A DNA stretch of 64,000 bases from Thermovibrio sp. (GTDB lineage Bacteria > Aquificota > Desulfurobacteriia > Desulfurobacteriales > Desulfurobacteriaceae): NCBI GenBank assembly GCA_003978105.1, contig QOAO01000009.1, positions 1-64,000 on the forward strand. Direction: 5' to 3'. The position numbers were made by a program, and so were the translations under genes. Below, piece by piece: positions 55,587 through 64,000 of this stretch; the first letter of the stretch is position 1, and each line of letters opens with the position of its first letter. Below the pieces are notes generated by a model. It was not told the DNA's origin and did not search any database. It worked only from the letters and a program-made list of their open reading frames with translations.

Positions 55587-58075
55587 TCCTTCCCCTCTAT
55601 CCAGTTTGATACAAGCTCCTTGTAACTTTCAAGGAGCTCCTTTCCCCTTCCTTCATTTACCGATTGGACAAAGATGTGGAGCTTATCCGTAAACTGGTCT
55701 GGGATGAAGAGAATCCAATCCCCGTCAAAGAAAATTTTGACTCCGTCTATAAACGAGGCCCTCCTTTCCAAGGCTTCTTCTGACAGCTTTCTCATTAATC
55801 TTGCCTTCTTAGATAGAGGGCAGTTAATAATTACGTGGGTAAAGAAGAACTCTGGAATCTCAGAGAGTATTTCAGAAATTCTCTTGCCGGAAAAGGAGAG
55901 AAGCTCTAAGAACTTTATACTCGAATAGACTGCGTCGGGGGAGAAGGAGAACTCCGGAAAGATAAACCTTCCCTCCAAATCCCCGATGAAAAAGTACTCC
56001 TTCAAAAGCCTTTGGGAGATTCCCCTGAATTTTCCCCTTTCAATATTAACCTTCTTAAGGGATTCATCTATAACAGAGGGGCAGCTTACGGGAACGTACG
56101 CCTTAACCCTTTTGTCCAGTGCGTCGTCAATCGTTTTCAAGAAGAGAAGTAATAGCAGGTGATTGCCGATAACTTCTCCACTGTCGGAGACAACCGCTAA
56201 CCTCTCTCCTCCAGGGTGAATTATAAATCCGACATCTGAACTGGTTGACTTAACTATTTTAGGAACGTCCCTTAAGGACTTTGATTTGACCGTTGGATAC
56301 TGCATAAGCTTTTCTTCCGACTCGTAAGAGTTTAGAATGATGCTGTTTACCTTGAAGTGGGCAAGAAGCTCTGGATAAACATCGGAAAAAATTCCGTTCA
56401 TCAGGTCAACAACAATGTTGAATCTTGGCTGTTTTATTTTGTCGTCTATTCTCTCCTTAATTCCCTTTACGTACTCCTCAACCCCGTAAAGCTCCTCCTT
56501 TATAATTCCCACTTCAGAAGGCCCAACCTTTCTAAACTTTTCCCTAAAGAAGATTCTCTCTATGGCCTTCTCCTTTGCCGTATCTATTCTGATACCAAAT
56601 TCGTCAAGGAAAATAATGTCGTTATGTCCAGGAACCGATGAGGAGGCCTCAAAGTGAATTCCGGAGATGGCACCGTTATTCTTCAAAACATACCCCATGG
56701 CGGGCTTCGGAAACTTTTTCATGTCGATAACGTTTACACCTGTTGAGAGAAGACCGGAAAGGAAGGCCCTCTTTATCATCCTTGAGGCTCTGTGGTAATC
56801 ACGGCTCATTATGACAAAACTTCCCTCAGGAAGAGTTGTTCCTAAGGCCGCTCCTAACTTGGCTGCAAGTTCTGGGGAAAGCTCAACGTTAGTCCTCCCA
56901 GAGATTTCTCCACCTTCGAATATTGAACGTTTCCACTTTTCTCCCCAAACCAGATTGGAGCTGACAATTGAACCACTCTCAACAAACTTTTCAGGCCATA
57001 TAACAACGTCCTTCTCAATTCTTACATCATCCTCAATCTTAACTTTCTCGGCGATAATAGCTCCCTTTAGGGCAGATACTCTGCTTCCTACATCTACCTT
57101 GTCACAGACTACACAGTTTCTCATACTAACGTCGTCACCTAACGTTGATTCCTCCCAAATAACGGTGTCCTTGAGCTTACACCTCTTCCCTATCTTGCTC
57201 CTTTCCCCAACAATGCAGTTTTCAAGAGCGGTTCCATCTCCCAATTCAACACCATCTCCCAAAACAACAGTTCCCTTTATCCTTACAGACTCAGGAACCT
57301 TAACGTCCCCTTGGAGGAAAAGAATCCCTTCTGGATACTTTACGGCCTTACCCGGAATCTGAAGCTTAACGTTTCCGTTCAAAATATCACTGTTTACTTC
57401 CCTGTAAGCATCAGGATTTCCAACGTCCTTCCAGTAACCTTCAGACTCAAAACCGTAGAGGGTTATTCCCTTTTCCATTAAGAGTGGAAAAAGGTCCTTG
57501 CTAAAATCGAAGGGAACGTTTTCAGGAATGTAGTCCAAAACTTCAGGCTCAATTACGTAGATACCCGTATTTATGGTATCGCTAAAAACCTCTCCCCAGC
57601 TCGGCTTTTCCAGAAACTTTAAAATTTTTCCGTCCTTATCCTTTATTACTATTCCAAACTGGAGGGGGTTTGAAACGGAGGTTAGGGTTATTGTCAGTTT
57701 TGAGGTCTTAAACTCGTGGAACCCAACAATCTCCCTCAAATCAAAGTCTGTTATCACATCACCACTTACAACTATAAAAGTTTCATCAAGGTATTTCTGT
57801 GCTTTTTTAACGGCCCCAGCTGTCCCAAAGTCGGCTTCAGGGAGAACGTATGTAATCTTTGCCCCTATCCTTTCTCCATTTCCAAAGTAATTCTTTATAA
57901 CTTCAGGTTTGTAGTAGAGGAGAACTACAATATCCTCAATTCCAAGGGAAACCAAATCCTTCATTATGTGTTCCATCATCGGAACATTTATAACAGGAAG
58001 CATTGGCTTTGGTCGAGAGTTTGTTAATGGCTGAATCCTCGTTCCAAATCCCCCTGCCATTACAACTGCTTTCAC
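55583..58075 (-). CDS. Sugar-nucleotide transferase with left-handed beta-helix, fused to a degenerate phosphomannomutase domain
   Basis: An 830-residue fusion. Residues 1-235 are a nucleotidyltransferase (MKAVVMAGGFGTRIQPLTNS, VVSGDVITDFD, YWKDVGNPDAY). About 245-375 is a hexapeptide left-handed beta-helix. From about 380 onward lies an alpha-phosphohexomutase domain. In that domain the phosphoserine loop reads HFEASSSVPGHN (474-485) instead of T-A-S-H-N-P, and the metal loop reads IHPGGERLAVVSD (619-631) without the D-x-D-x-D aspartates, so mutase activity is doubtful. It may make GDP-mannose, ADP-glucose or UDP-glucose; substrate cannot be told from sequence. The context suggests NDP-glucose for glycogen. 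Confidence 0.88.
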   Translation of the reverse strand: MKAVVMAGGFGTRIQPLTNSRPKPMLPVINVPMMEHIMKDLVSLGIEDIVVLLYYKPEVIKNYFGNGERIGAKITYVLPEADFGTAGAVKKAQKYLDETFIVVSGDVITDFDLREIVGFHEFKTSKLTITLTSVSNPLQFGIVIKDKDGKILKFLEKPSWGEVFSDTINTGIYVIEPEVLDYIPENVPFDFSKDLFPLLMEKGITLYGFESEGYWKDVGNPDAYREVNSDILNGNVKLQIPGKAVKYPEGILFLQGDVKVPESVRIKGTVVLGDGVELGDGTALENCIVGERSKIGKRCKLKDTVIWEESTLGDDVSMRNCVVCDKVDVGSRVSALKGAIIAEKVKIEDDVRIEKDVVIWPEKFVESGSIVSSNLVWGEKWKRSIFEGGEISGRTNVELSPELAAKLGAALGTTLPEGSFVIMSRDYHRASRMIKRAFLSGLLSTGVNVIDMKKFPKPAMGYVLKNNGAISGIHFEASSSVPGHNDIIFLDEFGIRIDTAKEKAIERIFFREKFRKVGPSEVGIIKEELYGVEEYVKGIKERIDDKIKQPRFNIVVDLMNGIFSDVYPELLAHFKVNSIILNSYESEEKLMQYPTVKSKSLRDVPKIVKSTSSDVGFIIHPGGERLAVVSDSGEVIGNHLLLLLFLKTIDDALDKRVKAYVPVSCPSVIDESLKKVNIERGKFRGISQRLLKEYFFIGDLEGRFIFPEFSFSPDAVYSSIKFLELLSFSGKRISEILSEIPEFFFTHVIINCPLSKKARLMRKLSEEALERRASFIDGVKIFFDGDWILFIPDQFTDKLHIFVQSVNEGRGKELLESYKELVSNWIEGKE

Positions 58076-59367
58076 GTTCCCTCCCTGTACATGTATTCTC
58101 TCGTAAGGGGAAATCCTGAATCCCCGTTGGGTTTAGTTTTCACTAAGAGTGTCTGGTAAAGACCTATCCTGTTGGTTAAAAACTGGTAGGCACTTGAGGC
58201 CATGTAGAGGCGCCAAATCCTATATTTGACCTCTCCTGCCATCTTAACAGCCTTACCGTAGTTTTTCTCCAAATTCCTAACCCAGTGTATCAGAGTAAGG
58301 ACGTAGTGCTCCCTCAAGGACTCAACATCCCTAACCTCAAAACCGGCCTCCTCGGCCTTCTCAATCGTCAGGTAAATGGGAAGGAGCTCCCCATCAGGGA
58401 AAACGTACTTCCTTATAAATTGAGAAGGGGGCTTCCCGTACTCATGGTAGTTCGAACTTATTGCATGGTTAAGAAAAACTCCTCCGTACTTTAGGAGTTT
58501 GTACGCCTGCTTGAAGTAGGTTAGAGCTCTCTTCTTTCCAACGTGTTCAAACATTCCAATGCTTGCTATTTTGTCGTAGTATCCCCAGTCTGTGATTTCC
58601 CTGTAGTCTGCAAGGAGAACCTTGCACTTTTCCTCAAGCCCCTCTTTTTTAATTCTCTCCCTAACAAAATCGTACTGATTCTTACTCAGAGTAATTCCCA
58701 CAGATTTGACTCCGTACTTTTTGGAAGCATGTACTATTAGACTCCCCCAACCGCAACCTATATCTAAGAACTTCTCCCCCGGCTTTAACCTCAACTTCTT
58801 ACATATGTAGTCAAGTTTCTGTTCCTGAGCTCTGTCTAACGGCTCCTCAGGGGTTTTAAAGTAACCGCAGGAGTAGACCATATTTTTATCCAGGAAGAGC
58901 TTGTAAAAGTCGTTAGAGATATCGTAGTGGTACTGAACTGCCTGTTTGTCCCTCTCTACGCTGTGGAGCTCCCCCTTAACCTCAGCCCTACACTTCTCTA
59001 ATTCCTTAAGCTTTGGGATTTTCCTTATAGCTTTAAGGAGTTCTAATTTTTTCCTCAGAGAAGAGAACTTCTCAATCAGCCAGTCTGCAATGGGAAAAAC
59101 GAGGTAGATATCTCCCTTTAAGTCCAATAAATCGTATATGTAGCTTTCAGCGAGGGAAAGGTCCGAAAATTCACTCAAGGCCTCTCTCAAAGCCCAAACT
59201 TTTTTGATTTCTATCTTCAGTTCCTCTCCCCTCCCCCAAACTCTTTCTCCGTTCCAGAGGTAAACGGAAACTTTGTCCCCTAAGGGAGCTCCCTCTAAAA
59301 GTTTTTCAATTAGAACTCTGTTTAATCTTAGGAGCTCCTCTTCACTTAAACAGACATCGTTGAACAT
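58072..59367 (-). CDS. Cyclopropane-fatty-acid-synthase-like SAM methyltransferase
   Basis: A 431-residue class I methyltransferase of the CFA synthase family. VQYHYDISNDFYKLFLDKNM and YSCGYFK precede the SAM-binding LDIGCGWGSLIVHASKKYGV; SIGMFEHVGKKR and LNHAISS follow, as in CFA/mycolic acid enzymes. The family methylates unsaturated phospholipid acyl chains, or other lipids. ATG 59367 overlaps the pgi stop by 26 bases and the downstream gene starts in a four-base overlap, so this lipid enzyme is embedded in a sugar operon without an obvious reason. Confidence 0.92.
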   Translation of the reverse strand: MFNDVCLSEEELLRLNRVLIEKLLEGAPLGDKVSVYLWNGERVWGRGEELKIEIKKVWALREALSEFSDLSLAESYIYDLLDLKGDIYLVFPIADWLIEKFSSLRKKLELLKAIRKIPKLKELEKCRAEVKGELHSVERDKQAVQYHYDISNDFYKLFLDKNMVYSCGYFKTPEEPLDRAQEQKLDYICKKLRLKPGEKFLDIGCGWGSLIVHASKKYGVKSVGITLSKNQYDFVRERIKKEGLEEKCKVLLADYREITDWGYYDKIASIGMFEHVGKKRALTYFKQAYKLLKYGGVFLNHAISSNYHEYGKPPSQFIRKYVFPDGELLPIYLTIEKAEEAGFEVRDVESLREHYVLTLIHWVRNLEKNYGKAVKMAGEVKYRIWRLYMASSAYQFLTNRIGLYQTLLVKTKPNGDSGFPLTREYMYREGT

Positions 59368-60556
59368 CTCCCCCTCTTTCCATTAAGATTTCGGATGCGT
59401 ACTTTTTACCTATCTCAACTGCTGGTTGACCGTAAGGATTAATTTCTAAAAGCTTAGCCATCACAACCACCGAAATCATGTAAAACATCAAAAGGTATCC
59501 CATCTGATATTCACTCAAACTGCTAAGTTCAAACCTGACGATTGGCCTTTTGCTCCGTTTAAGGGCAAAAAGGGTTCCCTCAAATTCTGCCCTCATGACC
59601 TCAGAAATTTTCTTTTTAGAAAGGTAGGGAAGGACGTATGTTTTTTCGGGGAGTTCCAAGTTAACGGGGTAGCTGTTAACGAAAAAGAGTTGGTAAAACT
59701 TATCGTCAGGACCGTCGATGAAGAGTTGGAGAATTGAGTGCTGTGAGGAGGTTCCTATCGCCTTCAGTGGAGTTTGACCTTTTCCGAGTTTGCCTAAGGA
59801 CTCTGCCCAGAGCTGAGCGTACCACTCTGTAAACTCACTCATGTACGACGAATAGGGCATGACCACGGATATGTTCCTTCCTTTTTGATAGTGAAGATAC
59901 TTTGATGCAGCAAGGTAGAAGGCCGAAATTGGTGCATTGACAGAGTCGTAAGCTCCATCCAAAAACTTAACGATGTCGTAGCTTGCAAACATTAAAGGTA
60001 AAAGTCCAACGGCAGTAAATACTGAAAACCTCCCTCCAACTTCTTTTGGAATTTCCAAGAATGGGGCATCAAACTCCCTCGAAATCTCCTCAAAGCTGTT
60101 TCCCCTATCGCCGACAAAGACGAGCCTTCCCTTCGTTAAGTTTCTCCTCTTTAGCTCCTCGATAATAACGTTCATAGCGGTAACCGTTTCTAACGTTCTT
60201 CCCGATTTGCTTATAAATGCAAATGCAGTTCTTTCCCAGTCAATCTTCTTAAGGGTTTCATCAATTAGATTGGGGTCAATGTTGTCAATGAAGAGTAAGT
60301 TCTCTCTTTCTCTTCCAACGGCCTGATGAACAGCCTTGGCCCCTCTCGATGACCCTCCCATGCCGACTACAACCAACGTATCGGCCTTTTCTCTCAAGTT
60401 ATCGGAAACTATAGATATCTTTAGGAGCTCCTCCTCTTTCGGGAGCTCCAAAAACGGCATCTCCTTCCTAGTTAAGAGGGAATTGGGGTTGGATTTTTCA
60501 AGGGTATTCTCGTAGTCTGAAAAAGAAAATCCTGAATCGTCAAAAAATACCTTCAC
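59342..60556 (-). CDS. pgi: Glucose-6-phosphate isomerase
   Basis: Pgi interconverts fructose-6-phosphate and glucose-6-phosphate. The 404-residue protein is short for the family (usually 450-550) but keeps VVVGMGGSSRGAKAV, AFISKSGRTLETVTAMNVI, VGGRFSVFTAVGLLPL and GTSSQHSILQLFIDGPDDKF with the catalytic Gln/His region. In this operon it links gluconeogenesis to glucose-6-phosphate and glycogen. The short length seems to come from a reduced N-terminus rather than truncation, since all motifs are present. Confidence 0.93.
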   Translation of the reverse strand: MKVFFDDSGFSFSDYENTLEKSNPNSLLTRKEMPFLELPKEEELLKISIVSDNLREKADTLVVVGMGGSSRGAKAVHQAVGRERENLLFIDNIDPNLIDETLKKIDWERTAFAFISKSGRTLETVTAMNVIIEELKRRNLTKGRLVFVGDRGNSFEEISREFDAPFLEIPKEVGGRFSVFTAVGLLPLMFASYDIVKFLDGAYDSVNAPISAFYLAASKYLHYQKGRNISVVMPYSSYMSEFTEWYAQLWAESLGKLGKGQTPLKAIGTSSQHSILQLFIDGPDDKFYQLFFVNSYPVNLELPEKTYVLPYLSKKKISEVMRAEFEGTLFALKRSKRPIVRFELSSLSEYQMGYLLMFYMISVVVMAKLLEINPYGQPAVEIGKKYASEILMERGGDVQRCLFK

Positions 60557-60565
60557 ACTACCTCC

Positions 60566-61585
60566 TCACACAACAGGATATATACATCTTCCCTTTTCCT
60601 TAAAGGAAACTATGTTATTCAACGTTTTTTGAAGGATTCTCATGATTGCTTCATGAGTGTTGTACGCATTGTGTGGAGTTATAATTGCACTATCAAACTG
60701 GGTGAGAGCAAAACTTTCAATAGCCTTCTTTAAAATTTCGGGGGAAACGTCCTTTTCCCCTCTAAATATGATTAACTCTTCTTCCGTCCAGACCTCTTCT
60801 CCTTCAAATGTGTCGAGGGCAACTCCAGAAAGTTTACCGGACTTAATGGCTTTAATAACTGCTTCTGTTTCAACAACTGCCCCACGGGACGTGTTAATGA
60901 GGAACGCTCCATCCTTCAAAAGTTTAACGTTCTCCTTGTTTATCAGGTGGTGTGTAGATGGAAGATAGGGAACATGAAGGGTAACGATATCGGAGGTTTT
61001 GAGGAGTTCCTCAAGGGAGACGTATTTAACTTTGAAATCCTTAACTAAACTTTCCCTTGGCTTTACATCGTAGGCCACAACGTTAACATCAAATCCCGAT
61101 AGGAGCTTTATCAACCTTGAACCTATTCTCCCCGTTCCAACGACGCCAACCGTTTTTCCCTCAAGGTCATTGCCTCTTAAACCTTCCCTTGAGAAAATCC
61201 CCCTGCAAACCCTTTCGAGTGTTAGCTTTAACCTTCTAAGGAGTGAAAGGATTAAAAGCAGAGTATACTCTGCAACTGTTTCCATTCCATAATCAGGAAC
61301 GTTACAGACTCCAATTCCTTTTTTCTTCGCATAGTTAATATCTATGTGGTCAAATCCCGTTGAGCGCGTTGTTATTAGCTTCAAATTTGGGAGAGAATCG
61401 ATAATCTCCCTTCCCACTCTTGAGTATATGAAGACAGAGAGAACTTCTATATCCCTTATTTCACTAACTTTTCTCTCCGTTAGCGGTTCCCTTTCTAATT
61501 TCAAAATTTCAAAATCCTTAGGTTTAAGCTCCCTTTCAATAATAGGAACCTCCCACCCTTCAAGTTCAAAGAAAGCAACCTTCAT
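60566..61585 (-). CDS. D-isomer-specific 2-hydroxyacid dehydrogenase
   Basis: A 339-residue NAD-dependent dehydrogenase. TTRSTGFDHIDI opens the substrate domain, VGVVGTGRIGSRL (about 145-158) is the dinucleotide fold, and INTSRGAVVETEAV, VALDTFEGEE and IITPHNAYNT give the catalytic Arg, Glu and His. Closest in type to D-lactate dehydrogenase. The four-base overlap with the PEP synthase gene suggests linked use of pyruvate, but its true substrate is not determined by sequence. Confidence 0.92.
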   Translation of the reverse strand: MKVAFFELEGWEVPIIERELKPKDFEILKLEREPLTERKVSEIRDIEVLSVFIYSRVGREIIDSLPNLKLITTRSTGFDHIDINYAKKKGIGVCNVPDYGMETVAEYTLLLILSLLRRLKLTLERVCRGIFSREGLRGNDLEGKTVGVVGTGRIGSRLIKLLSGFDVNVVAYDVKPRESLVKDFKVKYVSLEELLKTSDIVTLHVPYLPSTHHLINKENVKLLKDGAFLINTSRGAVVETEAVIKAIKSGKLSGVALDTFEGEEVWTEEELIIFRGEKDVSPEILKKAIESFALTQFDSAIITPHNAYNTHEAIMRILQKTLNNIVSFKEKGRCIYPVV

Positions 61586-64000
61586 CTATCCCCCAATTTC
61601 TTTTCAATTTCATATACAGCCCTTATAACGTCCAAAATAGAGTCCGGATTTATCGATATCGTGTCAATTCCCTTTTCAACTAAGAATTGAGCAAAGTCTG
61701 GGTGGTCTGAAGGAGCTTGACCGCAGATTCCTACCTTCTTTTTGCACTTTTTACCCTCCTCAATGGCCCTTCCAACCATCCACTTAACTGCCTCGTTCCT
61801 CTCATCGTAGATGTGGGAAACTAGAGAGGAATCCCTATCAACTCCTAACGTAAGTTGGGTTAGGTCGTTGGAACCAATGGAGAATCCATCAAAGTACTCC
61901 GAAAACTCCCTGAACAGAATTACGTTTGATGGAATTTCACACATAACGTAAACTTGAAGACCATCCTCTCCCCTCTTAAGGCCATACTCCTCCATAACTT
62001 TTAGAACCCTTTCCCCTTCTTCGGGAGTTCTACAGAATGGAACCATGACGGTTACGTTCTTTAATCCCATCTCCTCCCTTACCTTCTTTATTGCTAAACA
62101 CTCAAGCCCAAAGGCCTCCTTAAACTCTGGAGAGTAGTACCTTGAAGCTCCCCTCCATCCGAGCATAGGGTTTTCCTCTTTTGGCTCAAAATACTTTCCA
62201 CCCAAGAGGTTTGCATACTCGTTTGATTTAAAGTCTGAAAACCTAACAATGACGGGCTTTGGATAGAAAGCCGCAGCTATTCTCGCTATTCCAAAGGCCA
62301 ACTTGTCAACGTAGAACTGCTTTTTATCCTTGTAGCCCTTTGTTCTTCTCTCAATCTCCTCAAAAAGTTCTCCATCCTTTTCTCTTATTTCGTCAATTTT
62401 GATTAAGGCATTTGGATGGATTCCTATGTAGTTGTTTATTATGAACTCCTCCCTTGCAAGGCCTACTCCGTCGTTTGGAAGGAACGAAAGGTCAAATGCA
62501 TTCTCAGGAGTTGCAACGTTGAACATTATGGGTGTTTTGGGTTTTGGGAGCTCCCTTAGGTCAACCTCCTCAACTTCGTAGTCAACGTGACCTTCGTACA
62601 CGTAACCAACGGCTCCCTCAGCACACGAGACTGTAACCTGCTGGCCCTCCTTTAGAACCTCCGTTGCGCTCTTTGTTCCGACTACTGCAGGAACTCCCAA
62701 TTCCCTTGCAACAATTGCAGCGTGGCAGGTCCTCCCTCCCCTGTTTGTAACAATTGCAGCAGCCTTTTTCATGATTGGTTCCCAGTCAGGGTCAGTCATA
62801 TCTGTAACTAAGATGTCTCCCTTTTCAAACCTGTCTGCCTCCTCAACAGACATCAAAATCTTTACCTTTCCCTCTGCAATTTTCTTTCCAACTGCAATTC
62901 CAGTTACGAGAACCTTCCTCTTCCTCATTTCTGGAGGTTCGGTTATTCTGTAAACAACTACCTTTGAGTAATCCTTCCTTGAGTGAACAGTTTCGGGCCT
63001 TGCCTGAACTATGTAGAGCTTATTGAGTTCTCCGTCCTTTGCCCATTCAACGTCCATAGGAGTCCAGCGTCCATTCTTCTCTGAATAGTAGTTCTCTATC
63101 TCACAAATCCAGTTGGATAGAGTTAAAACCTCCTCGTCGGTTAAACAGAACTTTTCCCTATCGGAAAGGGGAACGGGAACAACCTTTACAGGCTCCTTTT
63201 CCGTTTCTCCGTAAACCATCTTTTGCTTCTTATCACCCAACTTCTTCTCAATTATTGCCCTGTAACCCTCCTTCAGGGTTGGCTTAAAAACGAGCCATTC
63301 GTCCGGAGTAACAGCTCCCCTCACAACCATTTCTCCAAGGCCGTATGAACCTGTAACCAAGACAACGTTCTTGAATCCGCTCTCTGTATCAAGTGAAAAG
63401 CCCACTCCGGAGGAAGCAAGGTCTGAACGAACCATCTTTTGAACACCAACGGCCAGAGCCACTTTAAAGTGGTCAAAACCAAAGCTTTCCCTGTATGAGA
63501 TTGCCCTGTCTGTAAAGAGGGAGGCAAAGCACTTCTTAATTGAGTTTAACAGGTTGTCTATTCCTCTAACGTTTAAGTAAGTTTCCTGTTGACCTGCAAA
63601 GGATGCATTTGGTAGGTCCTCGGCTGTGGCAGAGGAGCGGACTGCAACGTCAACGGCTTCGGTATCAAACTTTTTTGAGAGCTCCTTGTAGTACCTTACT
63701 ATCAGCTCCTTTAAATCTTCGGGAAAGCTTCCACTCCTTATTAGCTCCCTTATCTTTTCTCCCCTCCTGTGAAGGTCATCAACGTCGTTGACGTTTAGTC
63801 CCCTCAGTGTTTCTTTTATTTTTTCCTGTAAATTGTTATATTTAATAAAGTACCTGTATGCGTTAGCCGTAACTACAAAACCCTCTGGAATGTTAATGCC
63901 CTTTGGAGAAAGAGCTTTCATCATTTCACCTAAGGAGGCATTCTTTCCACCTACTATTGGAACGTCCTCGATTCCGACTTCCTCCAACCAAGCAACTAAC
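61582..64000 (-). CDS. ppsA: Phosphoenolpyruvate synthase, 5' end outside the window
   Basis: PpsA converts pyruvate, ATP and water to PEP, AMP and phosphate, the first gluconeogenic step in autotrophs. The frame remains open to the window edge (visible start LVAWLEEVGIEDVPIVGGKN), so the first few codons are missing; TTG 63987 is internal. The ATP-grasp domain has RSSATAEDLPNASFAGQQET, the swivelling domain GGRTCHAAIVARELGVP with the phosphorylated His, and the C-terminal domain KKVGICGQAPSDHP with the catalytic Cys. First visible gene of the glycogen/central-carbon operon. Confidence 0.96.
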   Translation of the reverse strand, partial: LVAWLEEVGIEDVPIVGGKNASLGEMMKALSPKGINIPEGFVVTANAYRYFIKYNNLQEKIKETLRGLNVNDVDDLHRRGEKIRELIRSGSFPEDLKELIVRYYKELSKKFDTEAVDVAVRSSATAEDLPNASFAGQQETYLNVRGIDNLLNSIKKCFASLFTDRAISYRESFGFDHFKVALAVGVQKMVRSDLASSGVGFSLDTESGFKNVVLVTGSYGLGEMVVRGAVTPDEWLVFKPTLKEGYRAIIEKKLGDKKQKMVYGETEKEPVKVVPVPLSDREKFCLTDEEVLTLSNWICEIENYYSEKNGRWTPMDVEWAKDGELNKLYIVQARPETVHSRKDYSKVVVYRITEPPEMRKRKVLVTGIAVGKKIAEGKVKILMSVEEADRFEKGDILVTDMTDPDWEPIMKKAAAIVTNRGGRTCHAAIVARELGVPAVVGTKSATEVLKEGQQVTVSCAEGAVGYVYEGHVDYEVEEVDLRELPKPKTPIMFNVATPENAFDLSFLPNDGVGLAREEFIINNYIGIHPNALIKIDEIREKDGELFEEIERRTKGYKDKKQFYVDKLAFGIARIAAAFYPKPVIVRFSDFKSNEYANLLGGKYFEPKEENPMLGWRGASRYYSPEFKEAFGLECLAIKKVREEMGLKNVTVMVPFCRTPEEGERVLKVMEEYGLKRGEDGLQVYVMCEIPSNVILFREFSEYFDGFSIGSNDLTQLTLGVDRDSSLVSHIYDERNEAVKWMVGRAIEEGKKCKKKVGICGQAPSDHPDFAQFLVEKGIDTISINPDSILDVIRAVYEIEKKLGDR

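Noticed and set aside
57573..58027. Plus-strand open frames opposite the sugar-nucleotide transferase
   Set aside because: Shadows of a strongly supported minus-strand gene, without ribosome sites or recognisable domains.

Overview
The window looks like chromosome from a thermophilic, anaerobic, chemolithoautotrophic bacterium of the Aquificota, most likely a Desulfurobacteriaceae-type organism (Desulfurobacterium/Thermovibrio relatives). This is inferred from gene content and style: BioW, three GH57 glycanases in a glycogen operon, PEP synthase, a CooS-type protein, a c7-type cytochrome, strong AGGAGG ribosome sites, many TTG/GTG starts, tight gene overlaps and moderate-to-low GC (not computed). 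Coding density is very high. No gap exceeds 150 bases, and I see no rRNA, tRNA, CRISPR array, insertion sequence or prophage.

Layout. 1-6.2 kb: end of an MscS channel gene and bioW (+), converging on a minus-strand run mnmE - M23 peptidase - bactofilin; then glmS and purU (+). 6.25-16.2 kb: an eight-gene, translationally coupled efflux operon: TetR repressor with a clear promoter and operator, an EmrA/EmrB-like MFS pump, one TolC-like channel, and a YbhG/YbhF/YbhS/YbhR-like ABC exporter. 16.2-18.3 kb: ligA (-). 18.4-26 kb: a plus-strand run hisD - pyrB - triheme cytochrome lipoprotein - pyrC - Clp-fold membrane protease - CarD - PIN/TRAM protein - ispD - Crp/Fnr regulator.

26-28.8 kb: ygbA and a CooS-like protein (-), and a NifX-like gene (+). 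The CooS-like protein has the carbon monoxide dehydrogenase fold, but glutamate replaces the cysteine that bridges Ni and Fe in the C-cluster, as in hybrid cluster proteins. Its promoter carries an FNR/HcpR-type palindrome exactly 41.5 bases upstream of the predicted start point. With a DNR/HcpR-like regulator and YgbA (an NO-responsive family) next door, I read this as a nitrosative-stress module. It is the most interesting system in the window.

28.8-46.1 kb (-): a more AT-rich cell-surface block: Wzz-like protein, large multi-SLBB export protein, beta-barrel protein, then three very large or modular exported proteins and a clostripain-family protease that seems to be frame-disrupted from the lipoprotein before it. 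These exported proteins are unusually rich in N-x-S/T sequons.

46.1-64 kb (-): one long coupled operon for glycogen and central carbon metabolism: PEP synthase, a 2-hydroxyacid dehydrogenase, phosphoglucose isomerase, a cyclopropane-fatty-acid-synthase-like methyltransferase, a sugar-nucleotide transferase fused to a degenerate phosphomannomutase, GH57 amylase-type enzyme, GH57 4-alpha-glucanotransferase, GalT-like enzyme, glycogen synthase, a DUF4912 protein, GH57 branching enzyme and a ROK sugar kinase. The genes join gluconeogenesis (pyruvate to PEP) to hexose phosphate, NDP-glucose, and glycogen synthesis and turnover.
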